NCBI RefSeq assembly: GCF_033439725.1
Contig: NW_026944391.1
Span: 372,001 to 436,000, forward strand
Length of the DNA: 64,000 nucleotides
Reading direction: 5' to 3'
DNA from: Neurospora tetraspora
Lineage: Eukaryota > Ascomycota > Sordariomycetes > Sordariales > Sordariaceae
Within the stretch, counting starts at the first letter, position 1. Every line of letters starts with the position of its first letter. Of this stretch, positions 1-10,081 are shown piece after piece. Below the pieces are notes generated by a model. The model was not told the origin of the DNA. It saw only the letters and a program-made list of their open reading frames with translations, and ran no database searches. The translations under genes were made by a program, and so were the position numbers.

Positions 1-79
1 GAGGGGTCTGCCAACATTTGCCTCGGCCGATGATTACGCCGAGATGCTGGCTGGTGAAGATGGCATGGCCGACGACTAG
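1..79 (+). CDS. C-terminal end of a truncated gene, possibly Noc1/Mak21-type ribosome biogenesis protein
   Basis: The window opens inside a reading frame (first full codon at base 2) that runs 25 codons to a TAG at 77-79. The peptide ends with an acidic tail and contains LPTFASADDYAEMLAG. From memory, a Phe-Ala-Ser-x-Asp/Glu-Asp-Tyr/Phe motif close to the stop is typical of the CBF/Mak21 (Noc1, CEBPZ) family, which exports and matures pre-60S ribosomal particles in the nucleolus. Only the tail is visible, so the family call rests on one short motif and is tentative. The existence of a coding end is better supported than its name. Confidence 0.45.
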   Translation, partial: RGLPTFASADDYAEMLAGEDGMADD

Positions 80-838
80 TTGGGAAAAGCGTTTCGATTC
101 TGGGGTGAATAGCTAGTTACCCAGTAGCTCTCGAAGCCTGGTTGGTTCAAGATCCTTCCCTGTTGGCATTCAGCTACATGCTCTATCAAAGATGTTGTTC
201 GCCTTGTTGCTCAAGAAGGCAATGATTCACAGTAGTGACTGCATTGACTGGAGTAGCCATGATGTTTTGATGCTTGCTGGTGATAAAGTACTTTACTATA
301 TGTACGTACCGTACATACCACGTGCGTACGTACCTGTTCAGATGAATTTCACATGGAGCTTAACTGACGTTGTTTACACACAAGCTGACCGGCCAACCAC
401 CCAGGGACAAGGGGTAAAAGGTGGAGAGAGTGGAGATCTTAGGCTAGGGTCATCGGGTTTCAAGGTGTGGAGAGGTTATGTCTTGGTGGGTCCATCGGCA
501 TTGTGCCGGACAGTACCCGAGGGCGCGGACGTCTCAAAGATTCAACCCAAGTCGGCGATAATGACGATGACCGAAAGGGGGTTGTCTCGCAAGTCTTCAT
601 CTGCCAGCCTGTAAATGCTTTGGCCCTAACCCACCGCTGTCAAGATACGTACTGCATCATTCTACAGTAGCCGTTGCACAGCTGTGAAGCGCTCTCGCAT
701 TGTAGCCGCTGCTGCCGCTTCGTCCCATACCTTACGGTTCGGCCCATCCGCAGACACCGAATTTAGGCCAGCCTGAGCCGGAGCTGCGCAAAGGTGGGTC
801 CCATTGCTCCGTCGCTCCGCTGGGTACACACACGCACG
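80..838. other. intergenic: 3' flank of the first gene up to the transposon
   Basis: No credible gene. Short open frames here lack codon bias and homology. The one notable pattern is a cluster of alternating GTAC/ACGT words around 300-333, including a CACGTG box at 319-324. Confidence 0.6.
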
Positions 839-840
839 TA

Positions 841-996
841 CTCGTCGGTTAGGTGCACGCACTGGCCACAGCCATGTGGGGCCACCCTTTGGGGGCCCGC
901 TTACAGCCAGCCAACCGACTCTCATCGTCCTTTTGAGAGTCGGGATTTTTATATGTATTTTGCAAGCAGTATATCTATCAAAAACCTTAGCCATAA
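841..996 (+). repeat. left terminal inverted repeat of the pogo-like element
   Basis: Begins CTCGTCGGTTAGGT directly after the TA duplication. It matches the reverse complement of 3901-4022 in an outer block and in a longer inner block (from about 909), including GAGAGTCGGGATTTTTATAT. The left copy is about 35 bases longer because of extra GC-rich sequence near 855-895. The inner block contains its own hairpin (arms 915-924 and 934-943). Confidence 0.85.
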
Positions 997-3900
997 CTTC
1001 ATCATTTTTTATCGTACGATATTGTAAATAGCCTCAAACTACTTGTCTTAACTAGATCATTTCATTTACTATAGCGTATTTCGATTCTAATATTGCTACG
1101 TGGGCGGAAAAGGCTACACATCATTACCTCGCCCGCCAAAAGCGGGTAACACACACCAACTCGAAGGAGAACAACCGCAAAGGCAAAGGTAATAGCTATA
1201 TTATAAAAGATTTTGTACAATTTTGTAATATTAGTAAACCTGTTATTAAAAATATATATGACTTATTTAAGAGGGAAAGCGATTACTAACGGGTATAAAT
1301 ACCTATTGCCCGCTAACGTTAACCCCTAGTGAAAATAAGGCTCTCAATATTGTAGTCCAAATTACTAATTGTAGCTACTTCCTCCTAAATAATACCTCCC
1401 TCATTAAATTAATTAATTAACTAAAAATTTAACGATTATACCCCCTTTTTATTAACCTCTATAGAGGGTAGCCTATAGAATAGCGTAAGAGGTATCCGGA
1501 ATTCGAATTTAAAGTAATTAGTTTTGAAAATATAAAAAGGATAAATATTAAAATTTAATTAAACTCCTTTAAAAAATAATTTAAAGAAGTAAAGGCTATT
1601 TATAATAATCTTAATATTGAGAAAGAGAATGTTTAGAATATAAATAAATTTCCTTTTTAAATAAAGGAAATTAAGGGAATTATAAAGGTATAAAACTTTC
1701 CTTATTATCATTATTCCCTATACTAATTTATGTAATAATAAGTATTATTTATAAAGAATAGAATTCGTACAAGGAAGGTTATATTTAACCCTAATAATAA
1801 TAAAAATTTAATTACCATCGATACTATATTGGCTATAATAAAGAGTATCCTTTTATTTTTAATATTCAAAGTATATATTATAGTAAATATAATTAAACTA
1901 TTTTATTTATAATTAATATTAATTTTATTAATCTATATATAAATATAAAGGAATATATAAATTAACTATAAAGTTGATCCAAATGTAGTTATTATAAATA
2001 TATCGACTAAATATAATAATACCTATCGAATTCTATAATAAATTAAGTACTTTAATAAATACTCCTTTAAACTATCTCCCTCCTTTGATAGTTATACTAT
2101 CGACGACTAGTTCAGCCTATTATTTAACTACATGCCTCCTTTTAAAAGACTAGAACCTTTTAAAAGAGATAGAGCAATTATTAATTTCTCGTTAATAATA
2201 AAATTAAAGGTATATAGGGTATTATTTATAGACGGGTTTAAAGCATATAAAGACTTAAATATCCTATAATACTATAAGGCTTTCGATATTATACTTTATA
2301 TTCTACCCTTATATATTAGCTATATACTTCAATTATTTAATGTAGGGGTTTATTAAATAATTAAGAAGGCTCACCAAAAGGCTCTAGCAAACGAAACTAC
2401 TAGTAGGGCTATTAATATTAATTGTATAATTTTTCTAAATAATTAAAAGAAGATTAAATAAGTGGGCTTTACTCGAAGTAATATTTTTAAAAAAAATAGG
2501 AAAAAACTAGTCTTTAACCTTTTAAACCCAACGTTCCTCTTAATAAATTACGTAAATTTATTAGAGTATAGTAAGAACCCTTATTCCCTAACCGACTTAA
2601 GGCTATAATTCCTCGTAAAGTACTATATATATTAGAACTACCAGTAATTTAATAACGTATTAATAAATATAATTCGCCTATTAAAAAGATTTATAACGAG
2701 GTTAGAATTGCCCTTAAAGTATCTATTAATATTTAAAAACTAATATTTAATTAGTAAGAATACTATAAACGCTATATTAAAGTAAAAGCCCAAAAGTAGA
2801 ACCTTCGTAAGTATATAACTATTAATAATAGAACCTATACGAAGGAGGTTGTTAATACTAAAGTTATAATAAGAAGGGTAGTTAATATAGAAGAGGGACT
2901 GAAGAAGATATAGCGAGCAAGCCTTGCCTTTATTAAAAAGGTCGCCTTCGAAAAGAACCCTAGTCTTAAACAGTAGCTACCACGTAAATCCAAAGCTAAG
3001 AAGAAAGCTAAGCTTAATCTAATTAATAAAATTAATATTCCTAGTAATAATAACTTTGTTTATATTATTAAGGACGACTTAGAATATGATATAATATTAA
3101 AATTTAAGGAAGGATAGGACGAGGCTATTATTAATAATACCCGGCATACCTTCCTAATTAAGTAATATGGTCTTAATTATTTATATTATGTACTAGAGAT
3201 AAAATTATAGAAGGTTTTCTAACCTAAATAATATTTTAATACCTTCTTAATTAGTATTAAAAACGTAGAGAATAAATTTTATAAGGTTATAAGGAAGGCT
3301 ACCCTTCCTAATTATAATAAAGATTTTGTACCTTTTAAGATATATAGTAAGAAGCGGGCTAGGAAGGTTCGTAGAGGAAGTAGTTCGTCGGTTGAATTTA
3401 TATTAGGTAACGAGGGTATAAATATCCTTAGCGAACTCCCTATTATATACCCTTATTTAATAGGCGAGAAAATATAAGCATAAATACGAGTATTAGTTAG
3501 GCCGTCGTTTAGACCGTCTATATTAATACTATACCCTCCTAGAAAAAGGTTTAAAAAGGGGAAGGAGAAGGTTATCAATATAGATTTTGACGAGGAGGTT
3601 GCTATAGTAACTATAACGGTAGCGGGTAGGAAGTTGGAGGTGCCCGTAAGCTGTATAAGGGTAATAATTATTATAAACAACGATTCTAATAACGATGAGA
3701 GTTTATAAGGGGAAGAGGAGGAAGAGGAGGAGTTGGATATTGTATTGTGAATACGGGCTATAAAGACTTTACAATACTATAATAATATATTATGATAATT
3801 TGATTATAAAAGAAATATATTATTGAATGCGCGTGATCGTGACTATTAATCTGAACATTTCATTATCTTTTTTGCGTGTGTTTTGGTAGAGATATAGATT

Positions 3901-4022
3901 GTTAGGGTTTTTGAAAGATATACCGCTTGCAAGATATATATAAAAATCCCGACTCTCAGAGGGACGAGGAGAGTCGGTTGGCTTGTTATGTAAGCGAGGC
4001 CCACATCAACCTAACCGACGAG
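3901..4022 (-). repeat. right terminal inverted repeat of the pogo-like element
   Basis: Reverse complement of the left repeat, ending ACCTAACCGACGAG just before TA. Differences from the left copy are mainly C/T and G/A transitions, as expected after RIP. It keeps the internal hairpin (arms about 3949-3957 and 3969-3977). Confidence 0.85.
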
Positions 4023-4210
4023 TATCGCGAACTCAATTCCTGACTCTCTTTAGGGCCGTTTTGTGGGTACGCCTACGGATTGCATAGTGCCTGACAGACC
4101 ATATCGGTACGCATTGGAGAGATCTGTGGCAGCCCAGTATCATCGGGTGCTCGACGCTGCTGTATAAAACGGGCCGCTGATCTGGAAAAAGGGGCCCAAA
4201 CTGCAGCACC

Positions 4211-5260
4211 ATGTCCTCTCGGCTTGCATTCCGGTTCATACGCCGCCGTCCCGCCCAGTCTTCACTCTCGGTCCCGGCTGGTATACTCCGGACCACACCT
4301 TGCAGGCTGTCTTCGTCTGCCAGTCACTTCAGTGAGCCGCCCATTTCCCCCTTGTTCCGTGCCCGGGGCCGTCATGCTTCTGCTGCTCTAGCGGCCTTGC
4401 TGACTTATCGGCCGGTACGTTGCCGCCTTAGACCCGGCCACTGCCCCCGCGTCGCCGGTTCGGCCTTTCTTCTTCCGGGCGATTCTGTCTACCCTCCGCT
4501 TTTCCTTCCGTGCTCTGTTTCTCACAACACTCGGCTTTGTGATCGCGGCCGCGCCTGCTTACGATACCATGGTTGCCATCGCTTCACCGCCCAGCGACGC
4601 CGAAACCGTCTCTCTATTTACCCCCCAGGATGACGACGCCCAGGCCAAGGAGGACTTTATCAACTCGCATCCCCTGACTCTCTCCCTGAGGGCCAATCCC
4701 GACTTCATCGAGTCACGCCCACACATGAAAATTCCAGAGGCATGGCGAAAACGCAATCTGACGGGTGGCGTCCTCATGGGTCCAGGAAAAGTGGTGGTTC
4801 CGCCCTTCAGCTTCTCCGAGAAGACGGGAAAGAACTTTGTACAGATATCCCACGTTGGAACTGATCTGTGCGGCCACATGGGCGTCATTCATGGCGGTTT
4901 TCTGGCTACCATGCTCGATGAAGGATTGGCCAGATGCTGTTTCCCCGTGTTGCCTTTCAACGTCGGCATGACGGCCAAGTTGGACATTAACTACAAAGCT
5001 CCCGCCATGGCCGACCAGTATCTCGTCTTACGGGCCACCACCGTCAAGGTGGAAGGACGAAAGGCTTGGGTGGAAGGCCACATCGAGACACTCCCGTCCA
5101 AGGAAGGAGAGGAGCCGACCGTGTTGGTGACAGCGAGCGCCCTCTACATCTCCCCCAAGCAAGCAGCGGTACGTTGAAACATCTCTATTGGCAGATTTGG
5201 AGTCTGTCAAGCTAATTCTGGAATGATCAGACAATGGCAAAAGTGTATCCCGTCAAGTAG
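4211..5260 (+). CDS. HotDog-fold thioesterase family protein, mitochondrial type
   Basis: Exons 4211-4331, 4432-5168 and 5231-5260 give 295 residues. The first intron uses GTGAGC, a CTGAC branch point and TTAG; the second uses GTACGT, CTAAT and CAG and leads to a short last exon ending AKVYPVK, the usual end of this fungal family. The N-terminus is rich in Arg/Ser without acidic residues (a likely mitochondrial presequence), followed by a hydrophobic segment at about 58-80 that may anchor it in a membrane. The HotDog domain occupies roughly 150-285, with the signature DLCGHMGVIHGGFLATMLDE carrying the conserved HGG and the catalytic-region acidic residue. Such proteins hydrolyse acyl-CoA; the substrate cannot be told. 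The start lies about 190 bp from the right end of the transposon. Confidence 0.87.
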
Positions 5261-5907
5261 TAGCTCATAGAGGACATTGTGCCTGCAGCCTGTAATATGG
5301 CTCCTCGAGGAACACCTGGCCCGCTGGCTGTGGGACGTACAAGTATCAAAGGAAGAGGAGTGGGCAGTCGAATGAGTGCTCTGATCGGGCTTGGTGGCCC
5401 CGGACACACGGCGGAGTTCCGGTATTACTTCGTAGACAAGGTGGGTGGAATAGATATACTAGACGCTCTTAGATTTCTGGCATACCTACAAACTCGCATG
5501 TATATCAATAGCTAAATACATTGTATGCAATTCATACCATCCTGTAGGGCCGAGTGCCCAAAAGATAGACGGGATGAAGAAGTGGGTGTAACCTCGTGGT
5601 AGGTCGATAAGTACGAGAGTACCTAGGTACTGCGGTACTCGGCACTGTCGGGCCCACTTCTGTCACAGAAAGGGCCGTTGAGAGCGATTGCGCAATTGCT
5701 GAACCAAGCAGGCGGGACAATACATATCCACCGGCTTTTACACCGGACCTAACTTAAGTGGTAACAACAGTATAAAAAGAGTCATTCGCATCTTTTTTCC
5801 CTCCCTGTTACCCATTTTTGCCTGTTCTCTTGCGCGCGTCAAAGGACCTGAACGGAATCCAGTCACAACCACCACAACTAAGATCACAGTTGCCGCGAAC
5901 AGTCACA
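5261..5907. promoter_or_regulatory. upstream region of the APS kinase gene, with a TATA-like box
   Basis: No gene is supported here. It contains a perfect 12-base palindrome GTACCTAGGTAC (5619-5630) and a TATAAAAA box at 5771-5778, about 135 bp before the ATG, followed by a pyrimidine-rich stretch (TTTTTTCCCTCCC), a common fungal core-promoter arrangement. No clear site for the sulfur regulator Cys3/MetR was found by eye. Confidence 0.5.
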
Positions 5908-6734
5908 ATGGCGACGTGAGTCCAGTTCCTCTCCCGCCCATTTATCCACATCTTGCCAGGATCGCGGGGCTTCCAGGACAGGTAGAAGACTGACTGACTG
6001 ACTGACTGGGGGCATATACAGCAACATTACCTGGCATCCGTCGCTTTCGCGACATGAACGCAACCAGTTGCGTGGCCAGCGCGGTTTCACCATCTGGTTC
6101 ACAGGCTTGTCAGCATCGGGAAAGTCGACGGTGGCAACCGCCCTTGAGCAGCATCTCTTGCACATTGGCCTGGCCGCCTACCGGCTGGATGGCGACAATG
6201 TGCGTTTCGGGCTGAACAAGGATCTTGGTTTCTCGGAAAAGGACCGCAATGAGAACATTCGGCGCATCGCAGAGGTATGTCCAATCCCAGCTCCCAACCC
6301 TTCTCCCCTTCACATTGTTCGCTTCTCGTGCTTACTCCCTTGGATTTTGCCCCTTTCAGGTAGCCAAACTTTTTGCCGACGCTTCCACAATTGCCCTGAC
6401 CTCGTTTATTTCACCTTACCGCGCCGACCGCCAGATCGCGCGTGACCTCCACGCAAATTCGACGCAGGCTGGAGACGACTCGCTTCCGTTCATCGAGGTA
6501 TTCGTTGACGTTCCTCTTGCTGAGGCCAAAAAGAGAGATCCCAAGGGGCTGTACAAGAAGGCCCTCGCTGGGGAAATCAAGGACTTCACTGGCATTTCGG
6601 CGCCTTACGAGGCACCAGAGTCGCCTGAAATTACCATCAGGACAGACCTTCTGAGCGTGGAGGAGTGCGTCAAGAAGATTGTAGATTATCTGGCCGAGGC
6701 CGGTCTCATCAGCGAAACTAAGGAGACGAGATAA
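5908..6734 (+). CDS. met14: adenylyl-sulfate kinase (APS kinase)
   Basis: Exons 5908-5915, 6022-6274 and 6360-6734 encode 211 residues, the normal length for the monofunctional enzyme. It phosphorylates adenosine 5'-phosphosulfate to PAPS, the second step of sulfate assimilation, in the cytosol. The P-loop GLSASGKST (about 31-39), the DGDNVR substrate motif and [10 protein letters not shown] are all intact. The first exon holds only eight bases (ATG GCG AC), and its assignment depends on the GTGAGT donor at 5916; the resulting start MATNITWHPS matches fungal orthologues as I know them. Intron 1 contains a tandem CTGA repeat just before the acceptor. The stop is about 270 bp from the convergent V-ATPase gene. 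Confidence 0.95.
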
Positions 6735-7007
6735 GCTTGAACTGGGACGAGGATACAACCACCCCATACCTGGGGACCCGTATAAGTGTGCGTGAAAGCT
6801 GATTGAAGTCATTAACCGAAACCACAAGCGGATGTGCTGTCCTTGTCAGGCGCTTTCAAGGGGAGAACACCTATCTAGTAGTGCCTACTGTCGACGACGT
6901 ATATGACACATGGTGCGTGAGAGTCAGGCCCAAGTGCGCACATCTGACCATTCGCCGCCGCCGTTGCTGTCGCCGCCACCGCATGGTTCTGAACTATAAC
7001 CCAACCA

Positions 7008-8363
7008 TCAAGGAAATTCGAATTCATAATACACATAAGCCGTGTACTCGTTGCCATCACCCGCGGAATAACCTGCCGCGGCCATTTCCGACGCTAGAGA
7101 GGCATCATCTTTGGTAACCCGCCCTCGTTTGTCTCTCCCGAAGGCATTTCCACCGAGGTACGAGTATGCCTTGTCCAAAGCCGTTTTGACCTTTTTGGCC
7201 TGCTTGGGGGTGGTCTGCCACAGTGTCAGCGTAAGTCGCAGTATCGTCATCCTCGTCGAAGCCCTACCTTGACAAGAGCACACACAAACTCCAGGGGCAG
7301 ACCGTATCGCAGCACTGTCTCGACAAAAACACGTAAAGTCAAGACGTGTGCCCAGACCATGACGCTCTCACTCCAACCTGACCTTGCCATGTGCAAAGCT
7401 TCGCCCCAGACTTTCTTTTCTTCCCTGGCCATGCGCTCAAGCTCGCGCTGCTCTTCCTCCTTTCCACCTTCGACGTACTTGTATTGACGGGGTGTCCACT
7501 TTTGTTCGCGACATTTGTGCAAGAAGTCGGCACTGGTTTTCTTGAAGGTTGTAACGGCAAATAGGGTGAACTCGTCATCTTGGGCTATCTGAACAGCCGA
7601 CCTGGGTACAACCATTTCGGCGATGGTTTCGTAGCTCCGAAGGAAGTCTTTGCGTGCACTCGAAGGAACCACAATCAGGTGTGTTTCCAGATATTCGGAG
7701 TCTTGAATAAGGACGTCGGGCGGGACTATGGGCGTAAGGGACTTGGTTGCAAGGTTGCCACTGAAGAGCAGTCAGTGCCTAGCGGAGTAACCGAGAGACG
7801 GGGCAACAATTAGTGACTTACGTCTGCTTCCTCTGCAATGCAGATAGATTCGTCTTGACGGTATTATACTGGTTGAACTTGGCCTTGACATCGTTATCGA
7901 TGTTTTGAATCTCTTTCTGCAGGTTCTCGATCAACTCGCCCAGGGGCTTGTCAGCTCGGTAGCGAACCTTGTTCCATTGGAAGGAGCAAATATAGCTGTC
8001 CGTGGGCTCTGGGCGTTGTTAGCATCGTCGGCGTAGCAATGGCGCCGTCAGTTCTACGGAGGAGGAATGCTCACTATCGTTCACCATCTTTTGCTGCGAT
8101 ATCTTGTCTTCATCGCCGTCGAGAATGCCTGCCAGGGAATCGGCCACTTTGGACACTACTGCCTCACAGGCGGCGTTGAGCTTTGTCAGGTCATCGGCAT
8201 GCTGCACCAAGGCATCAAGTGTACCGATCTTGAAGGAGGGTATGGAAAACTTGAGTATCTCTCCATTGTCCTGGCCAATGGTGGAGGCGAGCACGGAGAG
8301 GGGCTCGTCGTCGAAGATGCGGAGAGGAAGAGAGACGAGCGAGTAGCGAGTTGTCGGTGCCAT
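7008..8363 (-). CDS. vma5: V-type H+-ATPase subunit C (V1 sector)
   Basis: Minus-strand exons 8363-8075, 8008-7822, 7760-7268 and 7214-7008 encode 391 residues, matching yeast Vma5 (392). Subunit C sits at the V1-Vo interface of the vacuolar proton pump and controls reversible assembly. Recognisable stretches include YSLVSLPLRIFDD near the start, SYICSFQWNKVRYRADKPL, the conserved LKYGLPLEF-like segment (here LRYGLPLEF), and the C-terminal YSYLGGNAFGRDKRGR. The three introns have GTGAGC, GTAAGT and GTAGGG donors. Upstream, a 1.7 kb region is shared with the divergent AT-hook gene. Confidence 0.95.
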
Positions 8364-10081
8364 CTTGGGCGCTCCTCGGGCACTGAACGCGTTGCTTCTA
8401 TGCCCACCCTACCACAGTACCCGGAGAGATTCGCTGTCGTGATGGTGAAGCTGGGCTGTACGTGCGCAACCCGGCTGCGATCGGGGAGGGGCTGCGTTGA
8501 TGAGGAGAAGGCGGAACTTGTAGGCAGACTGTATTCGAAGAGATGAAAGGGAACGGCCAAGGAGCAATGCGGCGGCGGCAAGCGATGAGAAAGGGTGGAT
8601 AGGACTGTTATTGGCAATGATGGGTGATGATCCAATGTAGGAGCATTGATCGATGATATCTGTGAGGTTCAGAGTGGGGAGCTGCCGAGCTGGCTGGCCT
8701 ACCAGCCTACGTAAGAGGGGAGGGGAGGGAGGTGATGATGAGTGGGAGCCGATGCGCACGCGCGGGAGCTACTCTAACAGGCAGGCAAGCTAAGCACGAG
8801 CTAGAGATAACCTGATAACTCACCGAACCTACCGCTAGATGGTACATGTGCAGCACTGCAGGCATGAATTACGTATGCGCTTCTGCTAGGAACTCCAGCT
8901 TGAGGGTTGGAGATGGCGGCTAGGTAAGTACGGGCCAGCGGTACTTTACAAAGTGGAAGCGGCCAGGCACGGGCACGGTCTGTAGTACACATTCAGTACG
9001 GTACTAGGAATGGTATGTAATTACCTCGCCTGTATTTGTATCTACCAGCCCGGCATTGCAGCACTGGAAGCTCACGACGATGAGACATACGAACGTCAGG
9101 TATTGGAGGAGGGTCTCTTCAGTTGTGATGAGTAGCTGGAGAATACAATCAAAGCCAACCTTGCCATTTACCAGAGAAAGAACATGGAGGTATAGGCACA
9201 GGCACCGGTGGCACTTTCTGTAGGTGTGACCTACTATCGACCGGGAAGAGTGCCCTCGAGCGCCTGCAAGCCAACCTGTCATCCCCGCACGCTTTTACCC
9301 AAGCAGCACAGCCCGACCACCAGGGCCGACTGTACATTTCCGCACAACAACATTCAAACCCGGCTCGATTTTCTGGCGACAACCAAACACACATCTCGCC
9401 ATCGTGCTCTCCCTCCCTCTCCGCGCTCGGTCGAGTTTGACCAGCTACAGAGCGTTACAACGTACATTTCGACAGTGCAGGCGCGTACCTTGACCGAAAC
9501 CCCAACGCAGCCGGGGCGTCTGGCGTCTACATATCCGTGGTCGAAGACGGACTAAAAGCGCGCCATTACAGTTGCCATTGCAGTTGCCATTGCACTTGCC
9601 TTCATTCTTCACTCGTCCATGGTGCGACCGGCCAGCTCGCTGCGACTCCCGTCAGTGTACGCGACCGCCACATCAAGTCCCGTTGCGCCCTTTTGAACAT
9701 CCGCGGCCGGCGGATTTGATCTCGTGGCTTACCTCTCCAGGGTTGCCTATTTCACCTGCATCTGAATCCGTCCACCATACGCACGCATACGCTTGCCCCT
9801 ACCCATCTTCGTTCTGTTCCCGCCATCAAACCGTCCGCCCCCGATCTTGCGCCCGGTAACAGACAATTAGGCACTCCTCCAAGGTTAAGAAACCGTCGCC
9901 TTGTAATATGTGAACAGGAAGAGCTCTAGCTGTGCACTTTTGACCTCAATCTCTGCGGCGACAGCAGGATTTCATCCGCCCTGGCCACCTCTGGCTCTCC
10001 AATCCAGATTCTGTCGGTTGCCCCACTAGCAACCTTTACTGCCCGGGTGCCGCTCGAGCTTGTTGCGCGGGTAGAGATTCC
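8364..10081. promoter_or_regulatory. divergent promoter region between vma5 and the AT-hook gene
   Basis: About 1.7 kb with no supportable gene. The half nearer 10 kb is pyrimidine-rich (many CT and CCAT words, for example 9550-9870), as in long fungal 5' leaders, so much of it may be transcribed leader of the AT-hook gene. Open frames here have no recognisable protein character. Confidence 0.55.

Larger units (their letters stand above)
841..4022 (+). mobile_element. RIP-degraded Fot1/pogo-type (Tc1/mariner superfamily) DNA transposon, 3.18 kb
   Basis: Both ends carry the inverted sequence CTCGTCGGTTAGGT and are flanked by TA (839-840 and 4023-4024), the target duplication expected for Tc1/mariner-type elements. 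The interior is extremely AT-rich, poor in CG and full of stops on the plus strand. Pieces of a DDE_1 transposase can still be read forward. Around 1620-1680 a degenerate copy of the first catalytic block appears as WNINKF, where families have N-x-D-E-x-G-F. Around 2215-2390 there is LFIDGFKAY followed by LPLYISYILQLFNVGVY, matching the D-G-H-x-S-H and P-P-H-x-S-H-x-L-Q-P-L-D-V-G blocks. An acidic tail lies near 3590-3740. Transition-type differences between the two terminal repeats fit repeat-induced point mutation. The element is certainly inactive. Confidence 0.88.

Noticed and set aside
1000-3800. AT-rich block as a centromere fragment, mitochondrial insertion or origin
   Set aside because: Terminal inverted repeats with TA duplication and readable transposase blocks explain it as a RIP-degraded transposon.
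4539-5177. thioesterase starting at a GTG and ending at 5177
   Set aside because: GTG starts are not expected here; an upstream exon from ATG 4211 and a short last exon to 5260 give the expected family ends.
10047-10081. N-terminal extension of the AT-hook protein from a GTG at 10047
   Set aside because: No ATG; the ATG at 10082 with a consensus intron rejoins the same frame and is simpler.
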